Positions 46,893 through 60,442 of a stretch of DNA of 64,000 nt are shown here, piece after piece. Position 1 is the first letter of the stretch, and each line of letters begins with the position of its first letter. The notes beneath the pieces are model-generated. The model did no database searches, was not told the DNA's origin, and saw only the letters and a program-made list of their open reading frames with translations. Both the position numbers and the translations under genes were made by a program. The stretch comes from Lepraria neglecta (taxonomy: Eukaryota; Ascomycota; Lecanoromycetes; Lecanorales; Stereocaulaceae), in NCBI GenBank assembly GCA_033220425.1, contig CM065651.1, positions 3,038,001 through 3,102,000 on the forward strand, read 5' to 3'.

Positions 46893-47957
46893 GATAGGCA
46901 GGGCGTCCAGAACTATCCCGCACGCCAGTCCTTCTTACACGGAGGAAAATCGAGCAGCACGTGTTCTGAGGCATATCAGACTCAAGCCTAGCACAAAAAA
47001 AGCTGCGGTGGGCGGGAAGAGGAGGCATTGGAGTTCATTCAGTCGCAGCGACGTCCATTTAATTACAACGAGTCGACTGCCAAGGCGCTCAGGTCTATCC
47101 CAAGATCCTACGGCCTTCCAAGCTGCGGCAAAAAGGCCTTAGCTGCGCGGGAGATTCGAACAAAGAACTTGAAGGCCAGAATGGCCTCCGAAAATTCCAT
47201 TGGCTCGAACATAAGAGCCTAGAGATCCAGCTACAAAACTCCTACGAGGAGGTCCAGAGTCTCAGATTGCAGCCTGACAGAGAGATACGGTACCGCGACC
47301 AGGTAATTGCTTGTGCGAACGAAGTCAGGGTGAGAGCCAATGACGGTTGGAGAACAGAGTCCTCTACGACCGAAGAGCATTCGAATCCGTATGTTCGAGC
47401 TGTCCGTAAGAAGCTTTGGACCGAGCCTCGTCTAACGATCGCTCCCTTGTGGAGCCGAACGGTCAAGAATCCGGAAGTGTGTAGACGTGGTCAACAAGAA
47501 ACCTTCTGGGGACGTCAGCTTCGTCGAGTAGAGCCATTACCTCCATGGGCTGGATGCACCGTGACTTGAAACTCGTTGTCATTTAGTCTTTGGGTCTTGT
47601 CATTGTCATTGTCAAATATCTAAACTATGTCCTGCTTTCAGTCACTAATAAGGCTCATGAAGCCCCTTCTGTGGGCCCCAATGAAGCTGTTCAGGCGCAG
47701 GGTAGGAACAGTCACATTCCTCTAAGTGCGAGCAATGGCCCCGAGAGCCTCTTGAGAGACCATCTTTGCCAAACTCTTGATCAATATCATGCTGAGGAGG
47801 CACGCTGCTGAGGGTTCCTTGACGCAATACTGAGGATGGGAAATACTGCCTCCGCACCCAGGCAAAGTAAGCTCTAACGTCGTCAAACCCTTGCAGTGCT
47901 TGACTTGCATGGATCTACCACTCTAACGGCCTTTCCACCTTCACATCTGTCGTGAAC
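46893..47957. other. Degraded region with a coiled-coil ORF fragment
   Basis: From about 47150 to a stop at 47569 the plus strand encodes ELEGQNGLRKFHWLEHKSLE, IQLQNSYEEVQSLRLQPDRE and a basic tail ending WAGCTVT, with coiled-coil-like spacing in the first part. No start or splice sites make a complete gene, so I treat it as a fragment. Confidence 0.3.
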
Positions 47958-48478
47958 ATGCCATTTCTCGACGCTGCTAGGGAGGAGACAGCCATGGAGC
48001 CAACCATCTTGGTGAGTGCTAAGAGCCAACTTCGGTTGACTCGAGAGCTAACAATCTTCCATCCAGAACTACGGGTGGTTCGGATACAAACTGGTTGGCA
48101 CGGACAGCCACCAACAGCTTCAGACCGAGCTCCGCGAGGCTACCAATACCATGCAATATACAGCAGAAGAAATCGAGGAGAAGGACGATGAGATCGAGGA
48201 AATAGAGCGCGCATATGACATGACGAAGAAAGACCTAGACACTGCTATTGATACTATATAACGATGAGACTCAGGAATACCATGTCAGCCTCGAATACTA
48301 CCAGAGTCAAGACTACCAGAACCGCGAAGAACTAGCCAAGCAGAAGCTTCGAATCATGGAACTCGAAGCCCAGAATGGCCCAAATTTCTTAGATGTCGAG
48401 ATGGAGTACACAGCCCAGGAAGATCAGCCTTTGCTCGTCGGTAAATCAACTATGACCTTTCTTGATGTAAGATGTTGA
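47958..48478 (+). pseudogene. Coiled-coil gene with a frameshift
   Basis: Exon 47958-48011 (MPFLDAAREETAMEPTIL) is joined by GTGAGT...CATCCAG to an exon at 48067 reading NYGWFGYKLVGTDSHQQLQT, AEEIEEKDDEIEEIERAYDM and TKKDLDTAIDTI, which stops at 48259. One frame over, the coiled coil resumes directly: ILYNDETQEYHVSLEYYQSQ, NREELAKQKLRIMELEAQNG and YTAQEDQPLLVGKSTM to a stop at 48476. A single-base indel near 48245 explains the break. It may be a sequencing error or true decay. A further 3' exon up to about 48690, with acidic repeats, is possible. The function is unknown. Confidence 0.5.
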
Positions 48479-49240
48479 CCCCCAATCTAGCTCACTTCAA
48501 TCCGTGACATACGAGACGGAGCCACGATCGAGGCTCAAACTCAGCACGGCAGGAACAACGACGATACAACAGGATCGGTACTGCGGGGAAGCAGCGAAGT
48601 CAGAGTGGCTAGAAGGGGGGACGGACACGATACCGAAAACGAAGAGCAGATCGAAGACAAGGAGGAGATCGAATACACTACTGCTCCTAAGTGAGATGAA
48701 TTCCTTGCTAACAACGGACTCCTAGACATAGGCCAGAAGCCGCCAGCGTCCTAGGATCGGGTTAGTCTCTTCTATGGTGACCTGATACTGTGTCGCTCAA
48801 GTCTTTTATAGAATCTTCATAATAACAACTCATATTCATTTGACCATCCTGAGCATGAATGCGATATCGACACTCTAGCCTGCTATGGCGGAGGATCATG
48901 AGTGCTACAATCTTCCTAGCCAGTAGATTGTAGTCACTGACCTGAACATGGGACCGAAAGTCTCAAATCGTTGATATCAGGGTCCGTAGTGTGGAAAATA
49001 ATTCTGCTCCCAACCCCCAAGGCACCGATGCACGATGACGACCGCGGGGAAGATTTACGTCGGCGGTTGAAGCCCCCACCAACAGCTACCAACCAGGCAA
49101 AACTCAATTTTTTTAAGACTGGCATTTCAGTTGGTTTCGGACACATCCCCTTCCTATGAGTAGTTGAACATCTCACTGTTAAAACGACTGCTTCCCCTTC
49201 TTATTGTTTGGCCAAGACACCCCAGGAGGCTTTCCAGAAA
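48479..49240. other. Intergenic and promoter of the branching enzyme gene
   Basis: 760 bp. The first 200 bp could include a last exon of the coiled-coil gene. The remainder holds no recognised feature. Confidence 0.4.
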
Positions 49241-51659
49241 ATGACATCCGCATTGAACCAAGCATCAGACAACTCAGTGTTGGGAGAGACAGGCGGAGAC
49301 AAGATACCTGCAGACGGCACTGGTGAGCTATCTTCGCAATATACGGGGCCTCTCAATTGACAAAACCAGGCGTTGTTCAGCTCGACCCGTGGCTCGGCCC
49401 TTTTAAAGACGCGCTCAGGAGCAGATACAGTCATGCTCAGAAATGGATCAAAACCATCAACGATACAGAAGGCGGCCTGGAGAAGTTCAGCAGGGGAACA
49501 GAGAAGTTCGGCTTTGTGGTCCATGAGAATGGGGACGTGACATACCGGGAATGGGCGCCGAACGCTCTGCGGGCATACCTCATAGGCGACTTTAGTGTGG
49601 CTCAATCTCCATGCTCTTCGCTCGTACAATAGCTGACAGATATCTTTAGATGGCTGGAACAGAGATGCTACGCCAATGACGAGGGGCGAGTATGGGGTCT
49701 GGGAGGTCACTCTACCCGTAAAAGATGGACAGCTCGGATTACCACACAATTCTAAAGTCAAGGTGCGCGATACATCTCGAACAGTCTTCTACTACAGCCA
49801 TTGACTCATGTCTAGATCTCCCTGGTCATACCTACATCACACGAGCGTATTGAGCGAGTACCGGCATGGATCACTCGAGTCACGCAGGACCTCAACTTCT
49901 CCCCCGTTTACGATGGCGTGTTCTGGCACCCTCCACAGCACGAGAGATACATCTTCAAACACCCTCGCCCACCGAAACCCCAAAGCGCCCGCATCTACGA
50001 AGCCCATGTGGGCATTTCTTCCCCCGAACTACGCGTCACTACCTACAAAGAGTTCACCCAGAACATGTTACAGCGGATAAAACACCTTGGATATAATGTT
50101 ATTCAGTTGATGGCAGTCATGGAGCATGCCTACTATGCTAGCTTTGGCTACCAGATCAACAGCTTCTTCGCAGCTAGCAGTCGATTTGGCACACCGGAAG
50201 AGTTGAAAGAGCTCGTCGACACGGCTCATGGCATGGGTATAACGGTGCTCCTAGATATGGTGCATAGCCATGCATCTAAGAACACGGAGGACGGCCTGAA
50301 CCAATTTGACGGAACGGATCACTTGTACTTTCACGAGGGCAGCAAAGGCAGGCATGATGCCTGGGACAGTCGGCTGTTCAATTATGGGAATCACGAGGTC
50401 TTAAGGTTTCTGTTATCAAATTTACGTTTCTGGATGGAGGAATATCGATTCGACGGGTTTCGATTTGACGGCATTACGAGTATGCTTTATACCCACCATG
50501 GTATTGGAACGTGAGTAGATCTCCAGTCCTTCGTCCAAGCCTTTGCTTACATAGACAGTGGGTTCTCTGGAGGTTACCACGAATACTTTGGACCTAATGT
50601 TGACGAAGACGGAGTAGTCTACCTGATGCTGGCCAACGAGATGCTACACAACCTATACCCGAACTGTATTACGATCGCTGAAGATGTTTCGGGGATGCCT
50701 GCTCTATGTATCGCACTGTCACTTGGAGGCATCGGGTTTGACTATCGCCTTGCCATGGCCATTCCAGATCTATACATCAAATGGCTGAAAGAGAAGGAAG
50801 ACTCCGAATGGGATATGAGTGTTCTATGTCACACTCTCACAGATCGGAGACACGGAGAGAAGACAATTGCATACGCTGAAAGTCACGATCAAGCGTAAGC
50901 AAAGCTACCGTATAGTTTACAATACACTAACGAAAGCTTTGTAGGCTTGTTGGAGACAAGTCATTGATGATGTGGCTGTGCGACAAGGAATTGTACACCA
51001 ACATGTCCAAGGTGTCGGAATTTACACACATCATCGAACGGGGCCTCAGTATGCACAAGATGATAAGGCTGATTACACATGGCCTTGGAGGAGAGGGCTA
51101 TCTCAACTTCGAAGGGAACGAATTTGGCCACCCAGAGTGGCTCGACTTCCCAAGAGAAGGCAACCAGAACAGCTTCTGGTATGCTCGAAGACAATTCAAT
51201 CTTCCAGATGACGACCTCCTTCGTTACAAGCTCCTCAACAACTTTGACGCCAAGATGCAATGGACCGAAGAGAAGTATGGCTGGCTACATTCCCCACAAG
51301 CCTATGTTAGCTTGAAGAATGAGAAAGATAAAGTCATCGTATTCGAGCGTGCGGGACTTTTATGGATCTTCAACTTCCATCCTACTGAGAGTTTCACCGA
51401 CTATCGAGTGGGTATAGAACAAGCTGGAACTTATCAGATCGTCTTAGACACAGACGATCCAGCCTTCGGAGGGTTTGGCCGGAATGCCGAGGGAACGAGA
51501 TTCTTCACCACACCGTTTGAATGGAACGGACGGAGGAATTTCATACAGGTATATCTTCCAGCGAGGACAGCTATTGTGAGTCTCCCTCCCTCGTGACACA
51601 GTTTTGAGCGTAAGCTTACCCATACCTTCTAGGTCCTTGCTCTGGAGTCAACGTTGTAG
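49241..51659 (+). CDS. glc3: Glycogen (1,4-alpha-glucan) branching enzyme
   Basis: Exons 49241-49322, 49370-49594, 49650-49762, 49816-50510, 50559-50894, 50945-51575 and 51633-51659. The N-terminal CBM48 region reads [20 protein letters not shown] and [11 protein letters not shown]. The GH13 barrel carries [47 protein letters not shown] (nucleophile Asp), [10 protein letters not shown] (acid Glu) and [13 protein letters not shown]. The C-terminal all-beta domain ends [17 protein letters not shown]. It transfers alpha-1,4 glucan segments to make alpha-1,6 branches in glycogen. Some normally conserved positions are changed, for example [20 protein letters not shown] where the family has an Arg-Pro in the third block, but all catalytic residues are present. 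Confidence 0.95.
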
Positions 51660-51997
51660 GAGGCGAAAAAGAGTGGATTATGGGACATGACCAGGCGCTA
51701 CCGTCATCTAATATGTTCTAGAACCAATACCGCATGCACAGCCCTTGAAATATGAATATGACTTCGTATCAAAGTATCATCAGACCATGAATGCGTGATT
51801 TTATATTGGGCTAGGTACACCGTTCCTTCCCTTCGGCCTCCACCGATGACGGTCTTGGCGTCGCGGCGTCTCGGCGAATAAATATGACGCCCCAAAACTC
51901 TCAACCCCACCCAAAAATTTCTTACTCACCACCTACTATAATTACCTCCCCATAACCTCTTCACGCACCCTTCAGTCCATACTCTCACACAGCAATC
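51660..51997. promoter_or_regulatory. GAPDH promoter and leader
   Basis: 338 bp. The last ~100 bp is strongly pyrimidine-rich (CACCACCTACTATAATTACC then CCTCTTCACGCACCCTTCAG), the CT-rich leader typical of highly expressed fungal gpd genes. The AAAAATTTC just upstream is AT-rich. Confidence 0.5.
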
Positions 51998-53275
<1,278 letters not shown>

Positions 53276-54206
53276 GAATCAGGACAGAGCACTAAACCTC
53301 GGAGTCAGCTGTGAGCCATATTGCTTCCTTCAACACAGGTTGACATGGCGGATGCTTGGAGGGGATAGACAGTGTGCGACTGGCTTGATAGTTTGCTTAT
53401 TGATATGTTGATGCGAAGGCTACATAGATAACAATGAATCAAATGGTCCCTAGGCTTCATGTTTAGTAACAGGTATCTTTAGTCTCGAGACTATCGATAA
53501 TCCGACGTTAAAAGCTTCTCTAAGGAGGCAAACTGGTCTTCTTTCTTCCTTCGGGATTCGAGCTCTCCAAGTGATGAGGGTCAGTCCAAAAATACTAAGA
53601 GGATATCATACCATTCACAAGTATTTTCCATCATGCTAGGGGGGATCTGATACGGCTACGACAGCAGGGCTGAGGACATCTTTCAAATCGCTTGCCGCAT
53701 TGGTACTAGCGTTTTGTATTAGCGCTGTTTGCTCTCCAATTGCACCTCTCAGCATGCCACACTCGCAACATTAAGCACCTCTCAGAGTCCCGTTATATTA
53801 TCTTTTTAGGCTCTCGCTTGACTGATCATTTTCTATAACGGATTTGAGGTGAGTGCGATGATGTTTTATGTGGTTGCTTCCCATTGATTTCCCTCGCGTC
53901 TAAAAAAGAAAGAACTATGCAATCGCAGTCCACGGGTATGGTGGTGTTACGCAGAGTGCTTCATGTCCTTTTTGATTGATCCCCTTGTCAAAGAAAGAAA
54001 GAAATAGAGCTTTGAAAACATATGCACACTGCTAGAGGGTCCACAGCGCTGACCCTACATAATTTGCCGTACAGGAGGTTTCCTTTCATTACTTGTCTCT
54101 AGACTGCGAGCGAGAACTCTTTTATCGATACTGGAGTCTCTCTATTTCTGTCCCCCCCGGATTATGCTATTATCTGCACAGAGTGGCCTAGAGACCAAAC
54201 ATAGTC
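53276..54206. other. Intergenic between gpd and hda1
   Basis: 930 bp with no ORF of interest. AAGAAAGAAAG runs recur near 53908 and 53993. The hda1 promoter is presumably in the last 300 bp. Confidence 0.45.
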
Positions 54207-57200
54207 ATGGATCCCAGCGATGACGACTTGCAAATGATAGACGCGCCAGAGAGCTCGTCAAGAGGCCTCTTACGGGCACCGGAAAGACGAGGAAGACCAC
54301 CAAATGGCAACATGCTCTTCACAGGTCTTCCTGGCTCGAACATGCCCAATAGACTCCAAGATCCACAGCGATACGCAACGCCAACGAATAGCGACTCAGA
54401 CATATCGAACCAACCACGGAGGCGTATGCGAGAGCCATCTAGAGAGTCTTCGATCCTAGCGAACAGCGTTGCGAATCATCTCAGTATCGAAGGACCACAT
54501 AATGGCCTGGACGACAAGGTCATCGATCTTATGGACGATTCAGCAGATGAGCACGAGCCACCAAAGCCGTTTATGTCATCACTCCCCACAGGCCTTTGCT
54601 ACGATGTTCGTATGCGGTATCACTGTGAGCTGGATCCTCCGAAGCAGCGGTTGGATTACCACCCCGAGGATCCAAGGAGGATCTTCAAGATTTACAAGGA
54701 GTTGTGTCTGGCCGGCCTAGTTGAGGATCCGATACTCAGTACTGGCACACTGATACCGAATCCACTGTATAGGATCCCTGTTCGCGATGTCACTGAGTCG
54801 GAGGTCTGCTTGGTACATGACAAAAAGCATTTTGACTTTATGAAAAGCACTGCCGGTATGTCTAAGCCTGCTATGAACTAACCAACATTAATACAAGCTA
54901 AAGTTCTGAGCAGGAATGAACCCAGACACGCTCGTCTATCTGGAGAAAGACTTCGATTCGATCTATCTCAATACAGTGACGTTTGGTTGTGCTCTATTGT
55001 CTGCTGGAGGCGCCATAGAAACATGCAGAGCCGTCGCTGCACGAATGGTCAAAAACGCTATCGCTGTCATTCGACCTCCTGGGCACCACGCGGAATGTAA
55101 TCGACCTATGGGGTTTTGTATATTTGACAATGTCAGCATTGCGGCGAAAGTTTGTCAGTTGGACTATCCAGAGACGTGTCGAAAGATTTTAATCCTTGAT
55201 TGGTATCATCCAACTCTTCGAGTTCAAGACGACTCGCTAATACATTGTGATTTGTAGGGATGTTCACCATGGTAAGTCCCTAGTCTCATAGCTCCGATTC
55301 TACATATGGCTGACCTCTTTAGGCAACGGTATCCAACAGGCTTTCTACCAAAACCCAAATGTATTATACATCTCGATACACGTACACGAGGACGGCAATT
55401 TCTATCCATCAGGACCTTACGGCGATCATGAACACTGTGGCGCTGGAGCAGGACATGGAAAGTATGCTGACGCGGAGCCTTGGTCGAAATACCTGGCGCT
55501 AATTGCCTTAGAAACATCAACATCCCTTGGCCTACAAAGGGCATGGGAGACGCTGATTACATGCTCGCTTTCCAGCACATAGTAATGCCTGTCGCGTACG
55601 AGTTTGATCCGGATCTTGTCATTAGTAAGTCTTGAAAGGCTCGCTGTCTAAGGAGATTCCTGATGTACTCTAGTTGCCGCTGGATTCGATGCTGCTGATG
55701 GTGATCAGCTCGGTGGATGCTTTGTCACACCTGCATGTTATGCTCAAATGACGCATATGCTGATGGGGCTGGCGCAAGGCAAGCTCGTCGTATGCCTCGA
55801 AGTCTGTGGTCTCCGCATTTGGTTCGATTTGGTTTGCCACTCATCCTAACGCGATGACAGGGCGGCTACAACCTCACATCGATATCAAAGTCAGCCTTGG
55901 CAGTGACCCGAACCTTGATCGGCGAACTCCCAGACCGCCTGCCATTGGTCAAACCCACAGACACAGGTGTGGAGACCGTGGAAATGGTAGCCTTGTATCA
56001 GTCCAGATTCTGGCCATGCCTCTATCCCAAAGACATGACCGAAGGTCTTTGCCCTTTCTATCCTCTACATAGCTTACGTTGATCATCGTTACAGACATCT
56101 TCGACAAGGGCGGAGCTGACCCTATGCATGGTAAGAAATCTTGGCTGTATTAATTCAGGCTTGATTCTGATACAAGATAGAGGTGATTCGCTATTACCAA
56201 GTCAGCCGACTTAGGGAGAAGCACTCTATGCTCCCTGTCATGATTTATCGAGACCAATTGGCCAGGTCCTTTCAGAACCAGGTCATGGCAACGTATTTTA
56301 CAGGATCGCATTAAGATATCCCAGCACTGACGAGGACATAGAGCCAACTTCGAAGAAGACATACCACTGGTAGTGATCTTTCACGATCCGTAAGTCGACC
56401 TCGTTGAATAAAACCCTCTCGTGACTCTGACTTTACTAGACCAGAAATCATGGGAACACCAAACCCGGTATCAAAGGAGATGGAACTGCATAATACCTGG
56501 CTGGTACGTTAGGAGACTCTGTTTCAGCTGCCTTTTGCTGACCTGCGGAAGGCTGATGGCTTAAAGCATTACGTCGATTGGGCGGTCAAACAAGGCTACG
56601 CGGTCATCGATGTCAATATCCCAAAGCATCTCCCTGGCGTTGATGTATGGTTCAACCATGCCTCTATTGACTATCTGAGTGCTGACTCAAGTCCTAGATT
56701 ACCAATGGCCACTCGGAGGATGATAGGTTAGCACGAACCGCAGCTACCAGTGAGCTTGCGGTATACCTGTGGGAGAACTACATCGAGTATGTCCATCGGC
56801 ACCAAACCATCTGAGACTACTTCTGCTGATCTCACTACAGCTGTAATGACTCTCCTGATATCTTCTTCATCGGTGTTGGGGCAGCTTATCAGGCTGTCAT
56901 CAATCTCCTGAGCACCCGGGGTGAGCAATTTCCTGAAGATCCATTCCTTTGAACAGAAAGATCAATGATAGACTAACGCGTCTGCCACCCAGAGCAAGAA
57001 TTTATGAAACGTGTCCGAGGCTTGGTCAATTTCGTGGCCAAGAGCCACCTTGTCCCTGTCTCAGACTCTGGGCAAGTCTACTGGCTCTCAAAGTGGTATA
57101 AGATGGTCAGTATTTCATTCTCACCAGAACTCTGTGAGCTTCTGATTCTGACGTATTCACTCAGCACTCTCTCAATTTTGTCTCGAACAACCACTTGGTC

Positions 57201-57365
57201 TGGGACATTGACCGCAAGAAACCTTCGAAACGATTCGGTAATCTGGTTCGTTCGCCAGCGAGCAAGCTGAATGATATGTTGGGACAACATCAAGACCAGG
57301 TTCAAGATTTCATTTCGGCGAGGGTAGGCATCAAAGAGCTGCCTCAGTCAACGCACGACGAATAG
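54207..57365 (+). CDS. hda1: Class II histone deacetylase Hda1/Clr3
   Basis: About 16 exons starting at 54207, 54915, 55258, 55323, 55511, 55674, 55861, 56095, 56181, 56342, 56440, 56552, 56698, 56841, 56993 and 57165. A disordered N-terminus leads to the deacetylase domain: [11 protein letters not shown], then the zinc/His motif [60 protein letters not shown] and CLEGGYNL. A C-terminal Arb2-like domain follows ([56 protein letters not shown]). It ends [16 protein letters not shown]. The third exon is only 14 nt and encodes the catalytic DVHH. In yeast and fission yeast the family deacetylates H3/H2B for transcriptional silencing. Intact as far as I can splice it. Confidence 0.93.
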
Positions 57366-58062
57366 AGTGTAGCGTTAGACCACTATCGTCTGTGCAGACT
57401 TGAGGAAGGGCACCCGGGATTGGTTGGCTGTCGATCACGCTGTCATTCGTTCCTTCCCTGACCATGCCTCCGTTAGCCACAACAAACGCTGACACCAAGG
57501 GCCGCCCTGGTATAGCCGGAGAAACGTTGGTATTGATGCTGGTTTCGTGAGATTTCCTACTCTAGTCGAATGTCTTAATAAGCTTGTATATGATATAGCG
57601 ACGGTCTGAGTTGGTAGATGAGTCAGCCAAGACTCGACGCTAGTAGATCTGGATATTTCCCCTGTAATCTCGAGAACTTTGATTCTCTCTTCACAGCAAT
57701 CATGAATTACAACAACTATCCCAGCCTTCAAGGGCTGGCAATACCATTATCAGTAGTGCTCCACCAGAGATCATCTGAGGATGTATCTCACTTCATTCAT
57801 AGCCCCAACGACGGGGTCTTCACAGGTTGAATCCCCCTGAGCTCCCTTAGGCGGAGGAGTGTAGGAGAAGCTGCACGATACCGCACCAGATATCAAACTT
57901 AGATATATCAGACTGCAAGGTGCATCGCTCCCTGATCTGTGAGTTAGACAGTGCTGACTTGCGTAAGGAGGAGAAGAGGAGAATTTGCAAGACAAAAAAA
58001 CAACACAGAATAAAAGACAATTACAACCAATTACACTTCTAAACAGCACATAATTCGCCAAA
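57366..58062. other. Intergenic
   Basis: About 700 bp. It contains the promoter and A-rich leader (AAAAAAACAACACAGAATAA near 57995) of the F-box gene. No gene is supported. Confidence 0.45.
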
Positions 58063-59163
58063 ATGCACATTACAGACTTAGCCAACGAGCTCCTCCTCCA
58101 CATCTTCCAATCTAGCACCGATATTCCTTCCCTCCTCGCCCTCTCCTCGACCTGTCACCACTTCCACTCCATCCTCACCTCCCACCGCTTGCCAACCCTA
58201 TACCAAGCCGCTGAAGCCCAATACGGTCCCCTCTCCGATGCCACTCGCGTCGTCACCCACAATGAAAGCCAGCTCGCGCACCTGCCCCGCCCTGCACCTC
58301 CACAATCACTCGCCTTGCTCAAACGTCTAATTGAGGTTGGAAGAGTTGCCAATCAGTGGGCAGCTGTCTACCCGAATCAGAAATGGCGCGGGCAGGACAG
58401 TGCCTCAAGACGCCTGTTGAATATGGAGGAACGCCACAGACTGAGGAGTGCCTGCTACCGCATCTGGCTATACACACTTGCTTTCTATACACCAAGCCAC
58501 ACACGCACGACGCGTCTCCACCCTCAAGTCATCCGCACGCGCGCACTCCTACTCCGACCATGGCCCTCCCAACATTTAGCAGAAATGCTGGATCTCCACG
58601 CCATCTTCCGCCAAGTGCTGCACTCTCAAATCTGCCCCTCGAATGGCACTGTCCTGCGCCGGCACAAGCAACGCTTCCCCGATGACCACGTTCCATTCGT
58701 CGTCACTACCGGCTTCGCGAAGGCGCGTGACGAGTGTGCCGGCTTCCAACAGGGCTACTTCCACAGCACCCCCCACATGTCCCGGCTCTCGATGGCGAAG
58801 AACTACAACCACCACCATGGTGCCGTGGAAGGCTGGGGTGACGAGATTGCCCAATACTACGTCGTGGAAGACATGCTTAAGCTCCATCCCGGCCAACTCA
58901 TGCATCTCTTCGAGAGCGTGGTCGGGCAAGTCAGTTCAAGTGATGGGCTTCTTGGCGGTTGGGATCCCGTGGGTGGTTCAAAAGGGGCGGTGGGACATTT
59001 TGTTGCCGGATTGGGGGATTGGTTTGAAAATAATGGGGAGACGCTTATGGAGACGGTGGGGGTTGTGGTTGCGGATAGAGGTGGGGATATGGGTGCCTTG
59101 AGGGAAGGGGTGGAGGATGGATGGGAGGGAATTGCTAGGAGGGATGATGGTGAGGGGTTTTGA
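58063..59163 (+). CDS. F-box protein
   Basis: Single exon, 366 residues. The N-terminus MHITDLANELLLHIFQSSTD followed by IPSLLALSSTCHHFHSILTS is an F-box of fungal type (L-x-x-E-L-L-x-x-I-F ... L-x-x-L-x-x-x-C-x-x-F). The rest has helical content and no recognisable repeats: LALLKRLIEVGRVANQWAAV, RLRSACYRIWLYTLAFYTP, VVEDMLKLHPGQLMHLFESV. F-box proteins link substrates to SCF ubiquitin ligases through Skp1. The substrate here is unknown. The C-terminus becomes Gly/Asp-rich (VVADRGGDMGALREGVEDGW). Confidence 0.85.
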   Translation: MHITDLANELLLHIFQSSTDIPSLLALSSTCHHFHSILTSHRLPTLYQAAEAQYGPLSDATRVVTHNESQLAHLPRPAPPQSLALLKRLIEVGRVANQWAAVYPNQKWRGQDSASRRLLNMEERHRLRSACYRIWLYTLAFYTPSHTRTTRLHPQVIRTRALLLRPWPSQHLAEMLDLHAIFRQVLHSQICPSNGTVLRRHKQRFPDDHVPFVVTTGFAKARDECAGFQQGYFHSTPHMSRLSMAKNYNHHHGAVEGWGDEIAQYYVVEDMLKLHPGQLMHLFESVVGQVSSSDGLLGGWDPVGGSKGAVGHFVAGLGDWFENNGETLMETVGVVVADRGGDMGALREGVEDGWEGIARRDDGEGF

Positions 59164-60442
59164 TTCATGAGCTGTGTTATACTTTCTGAGACTGGGAGAT
59201 TTGGTGGTCGAAAATTGGGAGACTTGGTTATATGTTTCCATTCTTTTACAAATCTGCAGGTGATTTTGCCCTTGAGATTGATGCAAATATTGCTCAGTGA
59301 CCCGCTATTTGTGCATTTCTGCTGCTTCATGGCATGTTGAAGATCAACTTTGTCTTGGGGAATTGTCCCTGATATTAACACGGTTATGCCTGAAGTGCCC
59401 CATTGAATTACCACCTCTCCACACGCATCTCCCCCATTCCGACACTCTCTGCTATTCAACTTTCGATATCAACACACTTCCAGCTCAATCCCCCTCACGA
59501 TCTCCATCCGCCTTTTCCAACTCCCAACCCAGCTCCTCATACTCTAAATCCGCGCCATCGTCATACACCATATCACTGTCTTTGAATTCATTGTGAAAGA
59601 ATGAAATTTCATTTGAAGAAAAAAAACTATTTATCAGTCTGACTCACAATTCTAAGCTCACATGCACGAATGCTCCCCCAATACTATCAATCAATCGATC
59701 ATTCCCAACTTTGCTCCTCAACGAGTAATACCCAATGTAGTCAACAGCTAGTCCGGCCGAAACTCATACACCAAATCCGCCCCATCATCAACAAACCTCC
59801 TCATCATCATCGTTCTCCCAAGGAGCTGTCCTTCTGCCAAATATCGTAAGGTAAATTGTTTCCTTCTCTGTCTGCGTTTTGCCATCCCAGGCTGCGCTTG
59901 CGGCTTCATAGGCGTTCATGTTGTAAGGGGTTAGAGCGCGGATAGGGGATGTAGGTGGCGAGGGGGTGGGGGGGGGTTGGTTGGTGCGCTGTGGCTGTGC
60001 CTAAACCTGAGGGTTTGGGTGCTTTTGTTGTTTGAAGGCGCGCTGATGAGGGTTAGTGTTGTTGAGGTAGATTGGTTCAGGGGGATGTAGTGGTGGTGGG
60101 TGGAGTAATGGAGGGACGGAAGAGTGGGAGATTTGAGTGGCGAGGTGATGGAGTGGTGGGTTTGTGAGTTATTGTGATAGAATGCAATTTTGGGAAGAGC
60201 TTGTGAAGAGAAAATTATTTAAAGGTCTACCTTTAGAACTTAATCTTAAAACCACGGATGATATGTGAATACATTTGTACATATTAATTCTCTTCAGTAA
60301 TTGTACGGCAACTAGACGCGATGTGCCTTGTGGATATCTAACAACACGCAGCCAAACAACCATCAAGTCGTCTTTTTCTGAGGACCCTGCACATTCGTAA
60401 CCCTATTAAACTTAACCTTCGCGATTGCAGTAGCAGGACCAT
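59164..60442. other. Gene-poor region with small acidic ORF traces
   Basis: 1.3 kb. On the minus strand, MNAYEAASAAWDGKTQTEKE starts at 59919 and runs 44 codons to ENDDDEEVC. One frame over, VDDGADLVYEFRPD follows. A related tail, VYDDGADLEYEELGWELE, lies near 59550 on the same strand, suggesting a decayed duplicated small gene. The 59930-60160 stretch is extremely G-rich on the plus strand. None is strong enough to call a gene. Confidence 0.3.

Noticed and set aside
58576-59459. Long minus-strand and alternate-frame ORFs over the F-box gene
   Set aside because: GC-rich coding sequence leaves other frames open, and the F-box frame is the one with a domain.
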